NCBI RefSeq assembly: GCF_027947535.2 | Contig: NZ_JAAGKO020000001.1 | Location: forward strand, 124,001-188,000 | Source of the DNA: Streptantibioticus silvisoli | GTDB taxonomy: Bacteria; Actinomycetota; Actinomycetes; Streptomycetales; Streptomycetaceae | DNA: 64,000 nt | Direction: 5' to 3' | Shown here: positions 51,982 through 61,331 of the stretch, piece by piece | How the letters are laid out: each line of letters opens with the position of its first letter | How positions within the stretch are numbered: position 1 is the first letter of the stretch | The notes under the pieces: model-generated | The model's input: the letters and a program-made list of their open reading frames with translations, nothing else | The model's database searches: none | Told to the model about the DNA's origin: nothing | Program-made: the position numbers and the translations under genes

Positions 51982-52416
51982 ATGGAGCTGCGGCGGTTGT
52001 TCGACGACCTGGTGCGGTTCGAGACCGAACTGTGGAACGGGCTCGACGCGAGACTGCAACAGAAGTGCGGCGTCACGATGGGCGCCCTCGACGTGATGTC
52101 CGTCGTCGCCCGCACGGCCTCGTGCCGGGTGAACGACATCTCCGTCGCGCTGTCGATCACGGTCGGCGGAGCGAGCCAGGCGGTGGACCGGCTGGTGGCG
52201 AGGGGCAGCCTCGTACGCCGCCCGAATCCGGCCGACCGGCGCTCGTCGATCGTCGAACTGACGCCTGAGGGAGCCCGGTTGACCGCGGCGGGCGGACTGG
52301 TGCTCGACGACGAACTCGCCGCCCGGTTCCGCGGCGCGGTGACCGAGACCGAACTCGACCGGCTCGGCGCCGTGCTGGCGACCCTGCGCGCGGCCGGCCG
52401 GCCCGCGGCGGACTGA
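51982..52416 (+). CDS. MarR-family transcriptional regulator
   Basis: 144 residues from ATG 51982 (GGAGG 4-5 nt upstream; a GTG 15 nt earlier is less likely). Winged helix with CRVNDISVALSITVGGASQA, VDRLVARGSLVRRPNPADRR and the wing SIVELTPEGARL. It dimerises through its terminal helices. It is followed by an oxidoreductase gene 80 nt away on the same strand, a typical redox- or phenolic-responsive pair. It probably binds the AT-rich dyad just upstream. Confidence 0.92.
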   Translation: MELRRLFDDLVRFETELWNGLDARLQQKCGVTMGALDVMSVVARTASCRVNDISVALSITVGGASQAVDRLVARGSLVRRPNPADRRSSIVELTPEGARLTAAGGLVLDDELAARFRGAVTETELDRLGAVLATLRAAGRPAAD

Positions 52417-52495
52417 CGGACCCGCACGGACCCGCACAACCTGTGTGATGCCCCCCGACCCAGCGATGCGACCCAGCGATCCCAAGGAGAACCCG

Positions 52496-53443
52496 ATGGC
52501 TGAGAACCCGGCGACCGAGATACGAGGACGCGCCGTGCGGTTCGACCGTTACGGCGGCACGGAGGTGCTCCACGTCGCCGACGTCCCGGTTCCGGCCCCG
52601 GCCGCGGACGAGGTCGTCGTGGCGGTGCGCGCCGCGGGCATCAATCCGGGCGAGGTCGCGATCCGGTCCGGCGCCCTGCACGAACGGTGGCCCGCGACCT
52701 TCCCCTCCGGCCAGGGCAGCGACCTCGCCGGCGTCGTCACCGCGGTCGGCGGCGGCGTCACGGAACTCGCCGTCGGCGACGAGGTGTTGGGGTACTCCTG
52801 GCAACGCTCCAGCCAGGCCACCCACGTCGCCGTCCCCGCCACGCAGGTGATCCGCAAGCCGCCGGGGCTCGACTGGCCGGTGGCCGGCGCGCTGTACGTC
52901 GTGGGCTGTACGGCCTACGCCGCGGTGCGGGCGGTGGCCCCGGAACCCGGCGAGACCGTCGCCGTCTCGGCCGCGGCCGGCGGGGTGGGCTCGGTCGTGG
53001 TGCAGATGCTGGCCGCACGGGGTGTGCGGGTGCTCGCGATCGCCTCGCCGGCCAACGCCGACTGGCTGACCGCCCGGGGCGCGACGCCGGTCCCCTACGG
53101 CGACGGGCTCGCCGAACGCCTCAAGGCGGCGGCGCCGGACGGCATCGACGCGTTCATCGACCTGTTCGGGCCGGAATACGTTCAGCTCGCCGTAGACCTC
53201 GGCGTCGCGCGCGACCGGGTCGAGACGATCATCGCGTTCGCGAAGGCGGCGGAACTCGGCACGAAGGCGGAGGGCAGCACGGACGCCTCGACCCGGGAGA
53301 TCCTCACCGAAGTGGCCGAGCTCGTCGCGTCGGGCACCGTCGACATCCCCATCGCCGCGACCTACCCCCTCGACCGCGTCGTCGAAGCCTTCACCGAACT
53401 CGAACGCCGCCACACCCACGGAAAGATCGTCCTGATTCCCTGA
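52496..53443 (+). CDS. NADP-dependent quinone oxidoreductase-like MDR enzyme
   Basis: 315 residues from ATG 52496 (AAGGAG 7 nt upstream). GroES-like N-domain (RAVRFDRYGGTEVLHVADV, GINPGEVAIRSG, GQGSDLAGVVTAVGGGV), nucleotide-binding AAAGGVGSVVVQMLAARG and C-terminal YPLDRVVEAFTELERR HTHGKIVL. No structural-zinc Cys cluster is seen, as in the QOR subgroup. It reduces quinones or other conjugated carbonyls with NADPH in the cytoplasm. It is probably cotranscribed with, and controlled by, the MarR regulator upstream. Confidence 0.9.
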   Translation: MAENPATEIRGRAVRFDRYGGTEVLHVADVPVPAPAADEVVVAVRAAGINPGEVAIRSGALHERWPATFPSGQGSDLAGVVTAVGGGVTELAVGDEVLGYSWQRSSQATHVAVPATQVIRKPPGLDWPVAGALYVVGCTAYAAVRAVAPEPGETVAVSAAAGGVGSVVVQMLAARGVRVLAIASPANADWLTARGATPVPYGDGLAERLKAAAPDGIDAFIDLFGPEYVQLAVDLGVARDRVETIIAFAKAAELGTKAEGSTDASTREILTEVAELVASGTVDIPIAATYPLDRVVEAFTELERRHTHGKIVLIP

Positions 53444-53465
53444 GCGGTGATTCTTTCTCTCGTGG

Positions 53466-53530
53466 AGCGGTGGAGTCCTTGAGCCTCGGAGCCCTTGAGC
53501 CCTTGAGCCCCGGAGCCCTTGAGCCGAGCG
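53466..53530. repeat. Short degenerate repeat GGAGCCCTTGAGCC
   Basis: GGAG(T/C)CCTTGAGCC recurs at 53472, 53488 and 53512, with an extra CCTTGAGCC between, directly after the oxidoreductase stop. Periods are 16 and 24 nt. The rest of the 53444-53913 gap has no recognisable gene. Confidence 0.7.
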
Positions 53531-53913
53531 GCGTCGTCCCGTCGCTGGTCGGGCGGTACGGTGCCTCCTCGCCGGTGAGCGGGACGACGCGGCAGCCCCT
53601 CCGGTGCGGCCGGGCGGCAGCCCCTGCTGGGCCGGCCGGTTGACGACGGTCTCCGGACGGCGGGCGGAGGTCCGGCGCGGTGGCCGGCCCAACGCCCGCC
53701 GCCTGAACGCCGGTTGCCGCGCCGGGCCCGTCGTTCGGTGCGCCGGTGATCCGTCGGGGCGCGGTGCCCGGGCCGAACGCGTGGTGCCGTGGCCGGGGTT
53801 CGGGCCGGCGGCCGGGTCGAACGGCCCACCCGGGGGGCGTTCCGCGGTGCCGTACCCCCCGCACCCGCGCCGGCGGTGAGCGTCGGGCCTCGCGGGGTGA
53901 GTACGGTTTATCC

Positions 53914-55254
53914 ATGCAGATCGATGGGGTGGAACGGGCCGACCGCCCGGAACGGCGAGGGCACCTGCTCCTGGTCGCGGGTGCCGGGACAACACACCGG
54001 CGCAGGCCGGCGCACGATCCCGGTGCGAATCTCGCCGCCCTCGCCGCGGTACCCGTCGCCGTCCTGCTGGGCTCCGACGTGCCCACCGACACCACCCACC
54101 TGGACGGCCACCGCGGCCAGAACGCGCTCCTGATGCGTCTGCGCACCGCTGTCGCCACCCCCGGCCCACTGCTGATCTACCTCACCGGCCGCCTGACCGC
54201 CGACCGCAGGGCCCACCGCCTGCACCTGGCCATGCCCGACACGACCGCCGGTACCACCCGGTACACGGCCCTGCCCTGGCAGTGGGTCCTCGAAGCGGTC
54301 CGCACCCGCCCGCCGGGGCTGTCAACGGTGGTCGTCGACCTCGCGGCCGACGCCGCGGCCTGGCAGCGGCTCCGCGACGAACCGGCCGAACTCACCGCCG
54401 ACCTGAACCTGTACGGCGTCGTCGCCCCACCCGGGTGGGCCGTCGCCGGTCCCGGGATACCCAGCCACTACACGGCCCACCTGATCGACCAGCTGCGCCG
54501 GAATCCGGACCGCCCGCCCTGGCCCCGGTTGCACGCGCTCACCGTGGCCGGCGCCGACCTGCCACCGGGCGCGCTCGTCGTCCCGGCGGCACCCGAACTG
54601 GTCCCGCACCCCGACCACCGGCCGCAGCCGGACGAGCGGCACGTCCCGCAGCCGGACGAGCAGCACGCCCCGGCCGGGCGGGCACCGGCCGCCGAACCGC
54701 CGCGAGCCGCCGCCGGGGAACCGCCGCCCGTCGCCCGGACCGCCCCGCCGGAACCCGTGGTCCTTTCGGGTCCCGTTCTCCCGGCCCCCGCCGCCCTGCC
54801 TGCCGTGGCGCCGGAGGCCGACCCGGCGGATCCGCGCCCCTTCATCTGGCGGGCCGCCCAGGAAGGCATGCACCAGCAGGCCGCCGACGCCGCCGCCGCG
54901 TGGGAACAGCACGCCATCCGCACCCACGGGCTCGACAGCCTCCAGGCCACCGAGTGGGGTGAGATCCGGGCCGACCTCGCGCGGACGGCCGGTGACTGGC
55001 CGCTGGCGACGCGGTTGTGGACCGCGGCGGCCCAGGCCCGTTTACGCCACCAGCCCCACGACACACCGGAAGTCCTCGACGCCGCTCGCGGAGCGCACTA
55101 CTGCTGGCAGCACATCGACGACCCGGCCGAAGCCGTCGCGACGGGACCGGAACTCCTCCACGTCATCCGGCAACTCCCCGCCCTCGACCCCCGCCACCTC
55201 TCGGCCGCCCAACAGCGCCTCACCCAGATGCAGTTCACGCAGGCCCTGGGCTGA
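53914..55254 (+). CDS. Protein with possible degenerate caspase-like N-domain and C-terminal helical repeats
   Basis: 446 residues from ATG 53914; family not named. Residues about 15-180 alternate strands and helices: HLLLVAGAGTTHRRR, VAVLLGSD, a GPLLIYLTGRLTADRR strand and a STVVVDLAADAAAWQRL strand. These two positions correspond to the LxYxSGHG and LxxDxCxSG segments of caspase-like peptidases, but His and Cys are replaced by Arg and Ala. A Pro-rich linker (about 235-310) leads to a helical, TPR-like tail (about 315-446). If the fold reading is right it is a catalytically dead scaffold; otherwise unknown. Confidence 0.55.
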   Translation: MQIDGVERADRPERRGHLLLVAGAGTTHRRRPAHDPGANLAALAAVPVAVLLGSDVPTDTTHLDGHRGQNALLMRLRTAVATPGPLLIYLTGRLTADRRAHRLHLAMPDTTAGTTRYTALPWQWVLEAVRTRPPGLSTVVVDLAADAAAWQRLRDEPAELTADLNLYGVVAPPGWAVAGPGIPSHYTAHLIDQLRRNPDRPPWPRLHALTVAGADLPPGALVVPAAPELVPHPDHRPQPDERHVPQPDEQHAPAGRAPAAEPPRAAAGEPPPVARTAPPEPVVLSGPVLPAPAALPAVAPEADPADPRPFIWRAAQEGMHQQAADAAAAWEQHAIRTHGLDSLQATEWGEIRADLARTAGDWPLATRLWTAAAQARLRHQPHDTPEVLDAARGAHYCWQHIDDPAEAVATGPELLHVIRQLPALDPRHLSAAQQRLTQMQFTQALG

Positions 55255-55432
55255 CCGTTGGCAGGGGGCGAGCACGGGTGACGGCGAGAACGGCCATGCG
55301 TCACGACACCGTTCACGTGATCGCCGTGATCGCCCGGAGTGCCTGGAGCGACCGGCTGTCAACGGTGCGGAGGGGGCCTTCTCGCCTGGTCGCGTTGTGC
55401 GGGATCACCCTTCCCGCCGTGCCTCACGCGGA

Positions 55433-56398
55433 TCACCCGTTGAGCAGCGCGTGTGCCTTGGCCTCGCTGTCGCGGCGCAGCGCCGGCAGCTTCTTGGCCG
55501 CGGTGGTCACGGTCTCCGGTGCGCGGCAGAGGCGGAATACCAGGTCGACGAGTCGGCGGCTGAAGAGCAGCCCGGCGAGCCGGTCACGCTCGTCGTCGGT
55601 GAGGGAGACCACCCGGGCGTAGCCCTTCAGGAAGGGGCCCGCGGCCCATCCCGACTTCAGCATGAACGTCATGGACGCGAGCCGAGGGCCGCGTCCGGCG
55701 GAGGTCCAGTCGACCAGGACGGGGCCGTCCGCGGTGAAGATAACGTTCTTGGGGACGGGATCGGGATGAACGAAGGCCTCCGGCAGGCCGTCTCCACCGT
55801 CAGCGGCGGCCACAGCGGTGCGAACGGCGTCGAAGGCACCGCCGCCCCCGCTCGGCACCCGGGCCTCGACGGAGTCGAGCCAGCCGGCCACGGCCCGCAG
55901 TTCGTCGGCCATCGTGCCTTCCGCGAAGTGGTGCAGCGCTCCGGCGGGTCTGTCCGCGCCGGCCGGCACGGCGAGGCCGTGCAACCGGCCGATCGTGGCA
56001 CCGAGCGAGACGATGGGATAAGCCGGACGTTTGGGCTTGGCCACCTGCCGGACGAACTCGGTCACCAGCAGCGCCTGACCTTCGTGGCTGGTGAGTGCGC
56101 CGTCGCCGAAGGGCCGTTCGGCCGGGAAGCCGATCCCGGCGAGGTGTCGCAGCACGGCGAGATCGCCCTCGGCGGCGGCATGGGACCGTGCCGCGGGAAA
56201 CAGCCGCGCCACCAGCGGGGTGCCCTGGTCGCCCCGATCCACCCGGAACACCCCGACGTCGAGCCGGGAGATCTTCGTGACGGAGATCCCGTAGGTCTTC
56301 TCCAGGTGAGCGGGCAGGGCTTCCACGCCCTCTCGCCGGTACATCCGTTGGAGGACCGAGTCGAACGCGGGCACGGGCGGCATGGGCATACCGAGCAT
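55433..56398 (-). CDS. Aminoglycoside phosphotransferase (APH)-family kinase
   Basis: 321 residues from ATG 56398; ATGs at 56389 and 56383 are alternatives and none has a strong ribosome site. Protein-kinase-like fold of the APH group: LVARLFPAARSHAAAEGDLA (ATP-site region), ALLVTEFVRQV hinge, AFVHPDPVPKNVIF (catalytic HxDxxxxN) and VLVDWTSAG (metal-binding Asp). It phosphorylates a small molecule, which could be an antibiotic or a metabolite. It stands alone. Confidence 0.85.
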   Translation of the reverse strand: MLGMPMPPVPAFDSVLQRMYRREGVEALPAHLEKTYGISVTKISRLDVGVFRVDRGDQGTPLVARLFPAARSHAAAEGDLAVLRHLAGIGFPAERPFGDGALTSHEGQALLVTEFVRQVAKPKRPAYPIVSLGATIGRLHGLAVPAGADRPAGALHHFAEGTMADELRAVAGWLDSVEARVPSGGGGAFDAVRTAVAAADGGDGLPEAFVHPDPVPKNVIFTADGPVLVDWTSAGRGPRLASMTFMLKSGWAAGPFLKGYARVVSLTDDERDRLAGLLFSRRLVDLVFRLCRAPETVTTAAKKLPALRRDSEAKAHALLNG

Positions 56399-56675
56399 GG
56401 TAGGGCCGCACGCCAAGCGGTGACGAAGCTGTGGGCCGCACCTTTCCCGGGACCGGGACCGATGGTTCTTCATGCGTGATCGTGGGCAACTGCGCTGTGG
56501 CCGACGCAAGTTCATGCCGACCCCGACCGTCTCGCTTTCGCCTCCCGCCTTCCGCCTGAGGTGCGAAGGCGACGCGAGCGGATCAAGTGGGGGACGCCGC
56601 AGGCACGTTGGAGCGGGGAAGGGAACGCGTCCGGGAGGAGCGTGAGCCGGGTGACCTTGCGGCCGGCTCCGCCGG

Positions 56676-58166
56676 TCAGGGCGACGGCCGACCGTGTTTC
56701 GGGTCGGGCGGCCCGGTCGTGTTGTCCGGGGTGGAGGCGACAAGCGGGTCCTCCTCCCCGAGCATGGAACCGATCCGCCCGACCGCGTCGGGACGCCTTG
56801 CGCGCAGCACCGCGACGGCGACGATGCCCAACACCAGCCAGCCGAGCGCCACATAGGGCGTGAGGTTCAGTGGATGGGCGGGCACCGGCCGCACCGATCC
56901 GTACAGCGCGGCGCCGAAGAGGAGGACGCCGATCGCCGGTACGGCCAGATGCGGCAGGACGTTGTACGGCCGCTGCGTCCGGCGGAAGAAGACCGCGCCG
57001 CCGACGCAGAGGCCCATGTACACCACGATCACGGCAAGGGTGCCCAGCGTCGCGAAGAAGAAGTACACGGTGTCCGGCGGGCCGCCCAGTGCCTTCGACG
57101 CGAAGGCGAATCCGACGACGGCCGCGAGGACGACGGATACCGCGGCGACGGTCAGCGCGGCGTTGACGGGGGTGCGGTACCGGGAGTGGGTGGCGCCGAG
57201 CCACCGCGGCAGAACGCCTTCTCGGCCCATCGCGTAGAGCGTGCGCGAGCCCGCCGCCGAGCAGCCCACGCAGACGAAGAACGCCGACAGCAGGGCACCG
57301 ACCTCCACGAGCGTTCCGAACGGGGCGCCCACGTACCGGTCGGCGATCGTCTTGAGCGCGAACGGATCGCCCCCGAAGGCGGCGCCGTTGTTCACACCGA
57401 AGCCGATGCTGAGGCTGTAGGTGGTCCACAGGTAGAACACGATGGCGAACACGACGGACACGATGACGGCGACGGGGACGGACCGGCGCGGGCGTGACGT
57501 CTCCTCGCCGAAGTCGGCGGCGGTCTCGAAGCCGATGTACGACGTCACGCCCAGGATGATGCCGTAGAAGATCCCGGAGACGCCGGATCTTTGCGTGTGG
57601 TCGAAGGTGAAGGGCGCCAGGGTGTTCCCCCCGGCTCCGCCCTTCGCGACCACGACGGTGTCCACCACCACGATGACGGCGACCGTCGCGATGCCGACGG
57701 CCAGTTGGAGCCGGGTGGCGACACGGACGCGCGCGGCCGACACTACGGCGAGCAGCAGCGTGCCGGCGAGGAAGAACAGGAACCACCAGTGCGGCGGGAC
57801 ATGCAGCAGATCGCAGGCCAGCGACGCCACCGCCGCCATGGTCATCGGCACGAAGCAGATCAGTCCGAAGGCGTACAGCCAGCCCGCCATGAACCCGGCC
57901 GACGTGCCGAGCGACCGGCTGGCGTAGGTGTACGCGTATCCGGCGGAGGCCATGCGCCGGGCGAACCCCACGACGACGTAGGCGAGGGCGAGGCAGGCCA
58001 GCCCGCCCAGCTGGAAGGCGAGGGGCGTTGACCCTCCCGCGACGGCGGCCACTCCCGGCACGTTGAGCAACATGGCCATGCCGGGGGCGAGGACGGTGAC
58101 GGAGACGGCGATCGCGTCCATCGAGGACAGCACGCCTCGTGCGAGTCTCGTGTTGGCACCGGGCAT
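56676..58166 (-). CDS. APC-superfamily amino acid permease
   Basis: 496 residues from ATG 58166 (AAGGACC upstream). About 12 TM helices, with the first-helix signature SMDAIAVSVTVLAPGMAMLL, helix 3 region RMASAGYAYTYASRSLG, and a helix 6-type segment GVTSYIGFETAADFGEE of APC transporters. It should import an amino acid or amine across the cytoplasmic membrane with protons. Substrate unknown; no catabolic gene adjacent. Confidence 0.9.
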   Translation of the reverse strand: MPGANTRLARGVLSSMDAIAVSVTVLAPGMAMLLNVPGVAAVAGGSTPLAFQLGGLACLALAYVVVGFARRMASAGYAYTYASRSLGTSAGFMAGWLYAFGLICFVPMTMAAVASLACDLLHVPPHWWFLFFLAGTLLLAVVSAARVRVATRLQLAVGIATVAVIVVVDTVVVAKGGAGGNTLAPFTFDHTQRSGVSGIFYGIILGVTSYIGFETAADFGEETSRPRRSVPVAVIVSVVFAIVFYLWTTYSLSIGFGVNNGAAFGGDPFALKTIADRYVGAPFGTLVEVGALLSAFFVCVGCSAAGSRTLYAMGREGVLPRWLGATHSRYRTPVNAALTVAAVSVVLAAVVGFAFASKALGGPPDTVYFFFATLGTLAVIVVYMGLCVGGAVFFRRTQRPYNVLPHLAVPAIGVLLFGAALYGSVRPVPAHPLNLTPYVALGWLVLGIVAVAVLRARRPDAVGRIGSMLGEEDPLVASTPDNTTGPPDPKHGRPSP

Positions 58167-58457
58167 CGGCCGAGGTCCTTTCCGCGCGTCCGGACGCCGC
58201 CGCGACATCCGCGACCACCGCCGCACCATCGGCGGGGCGCGCGCCCGGCCGACGCCGCACTGTGAGTGACCGTACGATCCCTACCCGTATCGGAGCCGGG
58301 GCAAGCTCCGGCCCGGCAGACCCCACCGCCGCCACGGCACGGGCCTGGGGAGCGGTCGGACGGCACGGTCGCGGCGGAGAAGCCGGACGCTCGGTTACGC
58401 AGGAGAGACCGGACGGAGCAGTCGCGGGGGAGAGGAGGGAGGCGGCGGGCCGGGGGT

Positions 58458-59636
58458 TCAGGCGGTGTCGGTGCGGGGGAAGACGAACTCGTCCAGCAGC
58501 AGGCCGAGCGTCATGGCGGCCGGGATCGCCACCAGCGCCCCGATGATGCCCAGCAGCGCGCCGCCGAGCAGGACGGCGACCACGGTGACGATGGGGTGGA
58601 CGTCGACGGCGTGCCGCATGACGCGCGGAACGATCAGGTAGTCCTCGGCGACCCGGAAGGCGATGTAGAACACGGCCGTGGCGATGGCGATCGGAACCGA
58701 GACGGCCAGCGCGACCAGGCTGACCACGACGCCGCCGACCGTGGACCCCACCATCGGTACCAGGTCCAGCAGGGCCACCAGCACGCCGAGCGCGGCCGCG
58801 TAGGGCACCGAGGTCGCCGAGCACCACACGAAGGTGGAAACACCGGCGATGAGCGAGGTGGCGAGATTGCCCAGCATGTAGCGACCGGTGCTGACGAAGA
58901 CCTGGTCGGTCAGCGCCCTCGCCCGCTCGCGCCCGCTGGCCGGGACGAACCGGTACGCGAACTCCTTGATCTGCGGCAGCCCCGCCATGAAGTACAACGC
59001 CACGACGATGACGATCACGGTGTCGGTCACCGTCGTCAGCAGCACCTGGCCGGCGCCCAGCAGGCCGGAGAAAAGACTCGATCCGCCACCCGAACCGAAT
59101 TGCTGCTTCGCCTTCTCGATCAGGTGGTAGTGGTCCTCCATGCGCCCCAACGTCGAGTGGTGGTCGCGCAGTTCCTCCAGCCAGCCCGGTACGGCGTGGG
59201 AGAAGGCGGTCACCTCGTTGGTGACGAGCGGGATCACCAGTGCCATGAACCCGGCGATCACCCCGGTGAACGCGGCGAGCACGATACCCACCGCGAGGCC
59301 CCGCTTGAGTCCGCGGCGTACCAGCCACCGAACGAAGGGGTCGAGGCTCACCGCCACGAAGAACGCGAGCATCAGCAGGATCATCAACTCGCTGATGCGC
59401 AGGATCTCACCGGCCAGGGTGTACGCCAGGAATCCCCCCAGGGTGACGCTGAAGCCGATCGCGAACCACGACAGGCCGCGCCGCGCCTCCCGTTGCACGG
59501 CGCTCTCGCCCTTCGCCGGGGGTGTGGCGACCGGCGGATGCGCGGCGACCAGCCGCGCGTGCGCGGGAGTGTCGTCAGGCGCGTGCACGAGGTTGTCGTC
59601 GGCTGCGCAGGGATCGCCCACGGTCGGGTTCGCCAT
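58458..59636 (-). CDS. AI-2E-family (PerM/TqsA-like) membrane transporter
   Basis: 392 residues from ATG 59636, which begins the family-like segment; the frame continues upstream as Pro/Ala-rich noise. Seven to eight TM helices: SWFAIGFSVTLGGFLAYTL, ISELMILLMLAFFVAVSL, LAVGIVLAAFTGVIAGFMAL, and the C-terminal LGVLVALLDLVPMVGSTVGG then VVAVLLGGALLGIIGALVAI typical of AI-2E exporters. The family includes the AI-2 exporter TqsA and Na+/H+ antiporters; substrate open. Confidence 0.9.
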   Translation of the reverse strand: MANPTVGDPCAADDNLVHAPDDTPAHARLVAAHPPVATPPAKGESAVQREARRGLSWFAIGFSVTLGGFLAYTLAGEILRISELMILLMLAFFVAVSLDPFVRWLVRRGLKRGLAVGIVLAAFTGVIAGFMALVIPLVTNEVTAFSHAVPGWLEELRDHHSTLGRMEDHYHLIEKAKQQFGSGGGSSLFSGLLGAGQVLLTTVTDTVIVIVVALYFMAGLPQIKEFAYRFVPASGRERARALTDQVFVSTGRYMLGNLATSLIAGVSTFVWCSATSVPYAAALGVLVALLDLVPMVGSTVGGVVVSLVALAVSVPIAIATAVFYIAFRVAEDYLIVPRVMRHAVDVHPIVTVVAVLLGGALLGIIGALVAIPAAMTLGLLLDEFVFPRTDTA

Positions 59637-60179
59637 TCTCTCGGGGGAGCGAGCGCCCGTCACCGCCGGGTTGCTGGCGGTTCCGGATCGCGCCTCGGCC
59701 TGCCCGGCCTTCCGCTCCGGCTTCTCTTCACTGCTCTGGTCGGCACTGCTCAGGTCGTAGGTCCGGACGGGGCGGGACCCACCGGATATGCAGCAACGTT
59801 TGTCCGCCTCCGGGGGAAAGAAACACACCTGCTCCGGCGGTTGGCCCGATTCGCCGTGAGCGAGCGTTCTCCGTGGCGGTGGGGACGCGGATTCGGTGAA
59901 CCGCGCCGGGACGGGACGTGGGTGCCGGGCTGGCGGACGCCTGCGGGAGGCGCCGGCGGGGATGGCGCCGGGAGGCATCGACGGGGGCGGCGGCGAGGGC
60001 GATGTCGACGGGGGCGTTGGCGCCGCGGAGGCAGCGGCGACGGGTGCGGCGGCGACGGGCGCGGTGGCGGCACCGGCGACGATGTGGTGCCCGGCACCGG
60101 GGCCACCGGCGTGCCGACCGTGCCGCTGCCTCCGCTGCCTCACCCGCCTCAGTGGCACGCGCTGTCGCGTCCGATTCGT

Positions 60180-61331
60180 TCAAGACCGGCGGCGCGGCGC
60201 GCGTCTACCGTGGCGCCCATGACTCCTCAACCCCGCATCGACCTCATCGGCCTCGTCGTCTCCGACATGGCGGCCTCGCTCGCCTTCTACCGCCGGCTCG
60301 GGCTCGACGTTCCCGCGGAGGCGGACGGTGCGCCGCACGCCGAGATCACGCTGCCCGGGGGGCTCCGCCTCGCCTGGGACACCGTCGAGACCATCCGCTC
60401 CTTCGACCCCGACTGGACCGCGCCCGTGGGCGGTCACCGGACCGCGCTCGCCTTCGTGTGTTCCGGCCCCGCCGAGGTCGACGAGATGTACGCGGCGCTC
60501 GTCGCCGAGGGCCACGCCGGCCACAAGGCACCGTGGGACGCGGTCTGGGGCATGCGGTACGCCGTCCTCCACGACCCCGACGGCAACGCGGTGGACCTGT
60601 TCGCCGCGCTGCCCGGCTGACTCGTCCGCCAGCAGCCGCCCCAGCGGAACGCCGGCCAGTGCCCGCACCTCCCGGGCCAGATGCGACTGGTCGGCGTACC
60701 CGGTACGGAAGGCGATCTGCGCGAACGGCAGTCCCGCTCGGGCCTGGTCGAGCGCCCGGGTCAGCCGCAGGACGCGGGCGAGCGTCTTCGGCCCGTATCC
60801 GAACGCGTCCAGGCAGCGGCGCCGCAGTTGCCGCTCGCTCAGTCCCAGCTCACCCGCGATCCCGGGCACCGCCAGCCCGCGCCGCACTCCCCGCAGGACC
60901 GCCGCCGGTACCCGGTCCCGCACGGCCCGCCCGTCCCGCGCCGAAGCCGCCGCGGCCTCCGCCGCCACCGCTTCCAGTTCGGCCGCGCGATCCGCCGCGC
61001 ACCAGATCCGCTCGGCCAGTTCGCGTTCCCGGCGCCCGGACCACAGCTCGTCCAGCGGTACGCGTCGATCACGCAGCTCCCACGCGGGCACGCCCAGCAC
61101 GAAGGGCCCGGTCCCCGGCGCGAACCGCACCCCCGCATAGGCGTCGCCGGCCCGTCCCGGAACCACGTGCGCCGCCGTGTCGGGCCCCGCGACCAGCAGC
61201 CCGCGATCCGTCCAGATCAGGTCCGTACAGCCGTCCGGCAGCACGCGGACGTCCGCACCGGCGTCCGTATCCCGCCGCTGCGTCCACACCACGGCCCCCG
61301 GCAGCACCGGCGAACTCCGTTCCTCGTACAC
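60180..61331 (-). CDS. AraC-family regulator whose frame runs antisense through the VOC gene
   Basis: 383 residues from GTG 61331, where the family N-terminus YEERSSPVLPGAVVW begins. N-domain with VLPDGCTDLIWTDRGLLVAG; C-terminal AraC HTH with IAGELGLSERQLRRRCLDAF, IAFRTGYADQSHLAREVRAL and AGVPLGRLL, where such proteins normally end. The frame has no stop there and continues about 145 codons of low-complexity sequence through the whole convergent VOC gene to 60180. Either a stop codon was lost or the tail is real. The partner VOC gene is its likely target. Confidence 0.8.
   Translation of the reverse strand: MYEERSSPVLPGAVVWTQRRDTDAGADVRVLPDGCTDLIWTDRGLLVAGPDTAAHVVPGRAGDAYAGVRFAPGTGPFVLGVPAWELRDRRVPLDELWSGRRERELAERIWCAADRAAELEAVAAEAAAASARDGRAVRDRVPAAVLRGVRRGLAVPGIAGELGLSERQLRRRCLDAFGYGPKTLARVLRLTRALDQARAGLPFAQIAFRTGYADQSHLAREVRALAGVPLGRLLADESAGQRGEQVHRVAVGVVEDGVPHAPDRVPRCLVAGVALGDERRVHLVDLGGAGTHEGERGPVTAHGRGPVGVEGADGLDGVPGEAEPPGQRDLGVRRTVRLRGNVEPEPAVEGERGRHVGDDEADEVDAGLRSHGRHGRRAPRRRS
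60219..60620 (+). CDS. VOC (glyoxalase/bleomycin-resistance fold) family protein
   Basis: 133 residues, ATG 60219. IDLIGLVVSDMAASLAFYRR at the N-terminus, GGHRTALAFVCSGPAEVDEM, and YAVLHDPDGNAVDLFAALPG at the C-terminus give the paired beta-alpha-beta-beta-beta modules. Metal-binding positions are not obviously complete, as in many binding-only members. It is convergent with an AraC regulator whose frame covers it entirely on the other strand, a common VOC/AraC pairing in streptomycetes. Confidence 0.87.
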   Translation: MTPQPRIDLIGLVVSDMAASLAFYRRLGLDVPAEADGAPHAEITLPGGLRLAWDTVETIRSFDPDWTAPVGGHRTALAFVCSGPAEVDEMYAALVAEGHAGHKAPWDAVWGMRYAVLHDPDGNAVDLFAALPG

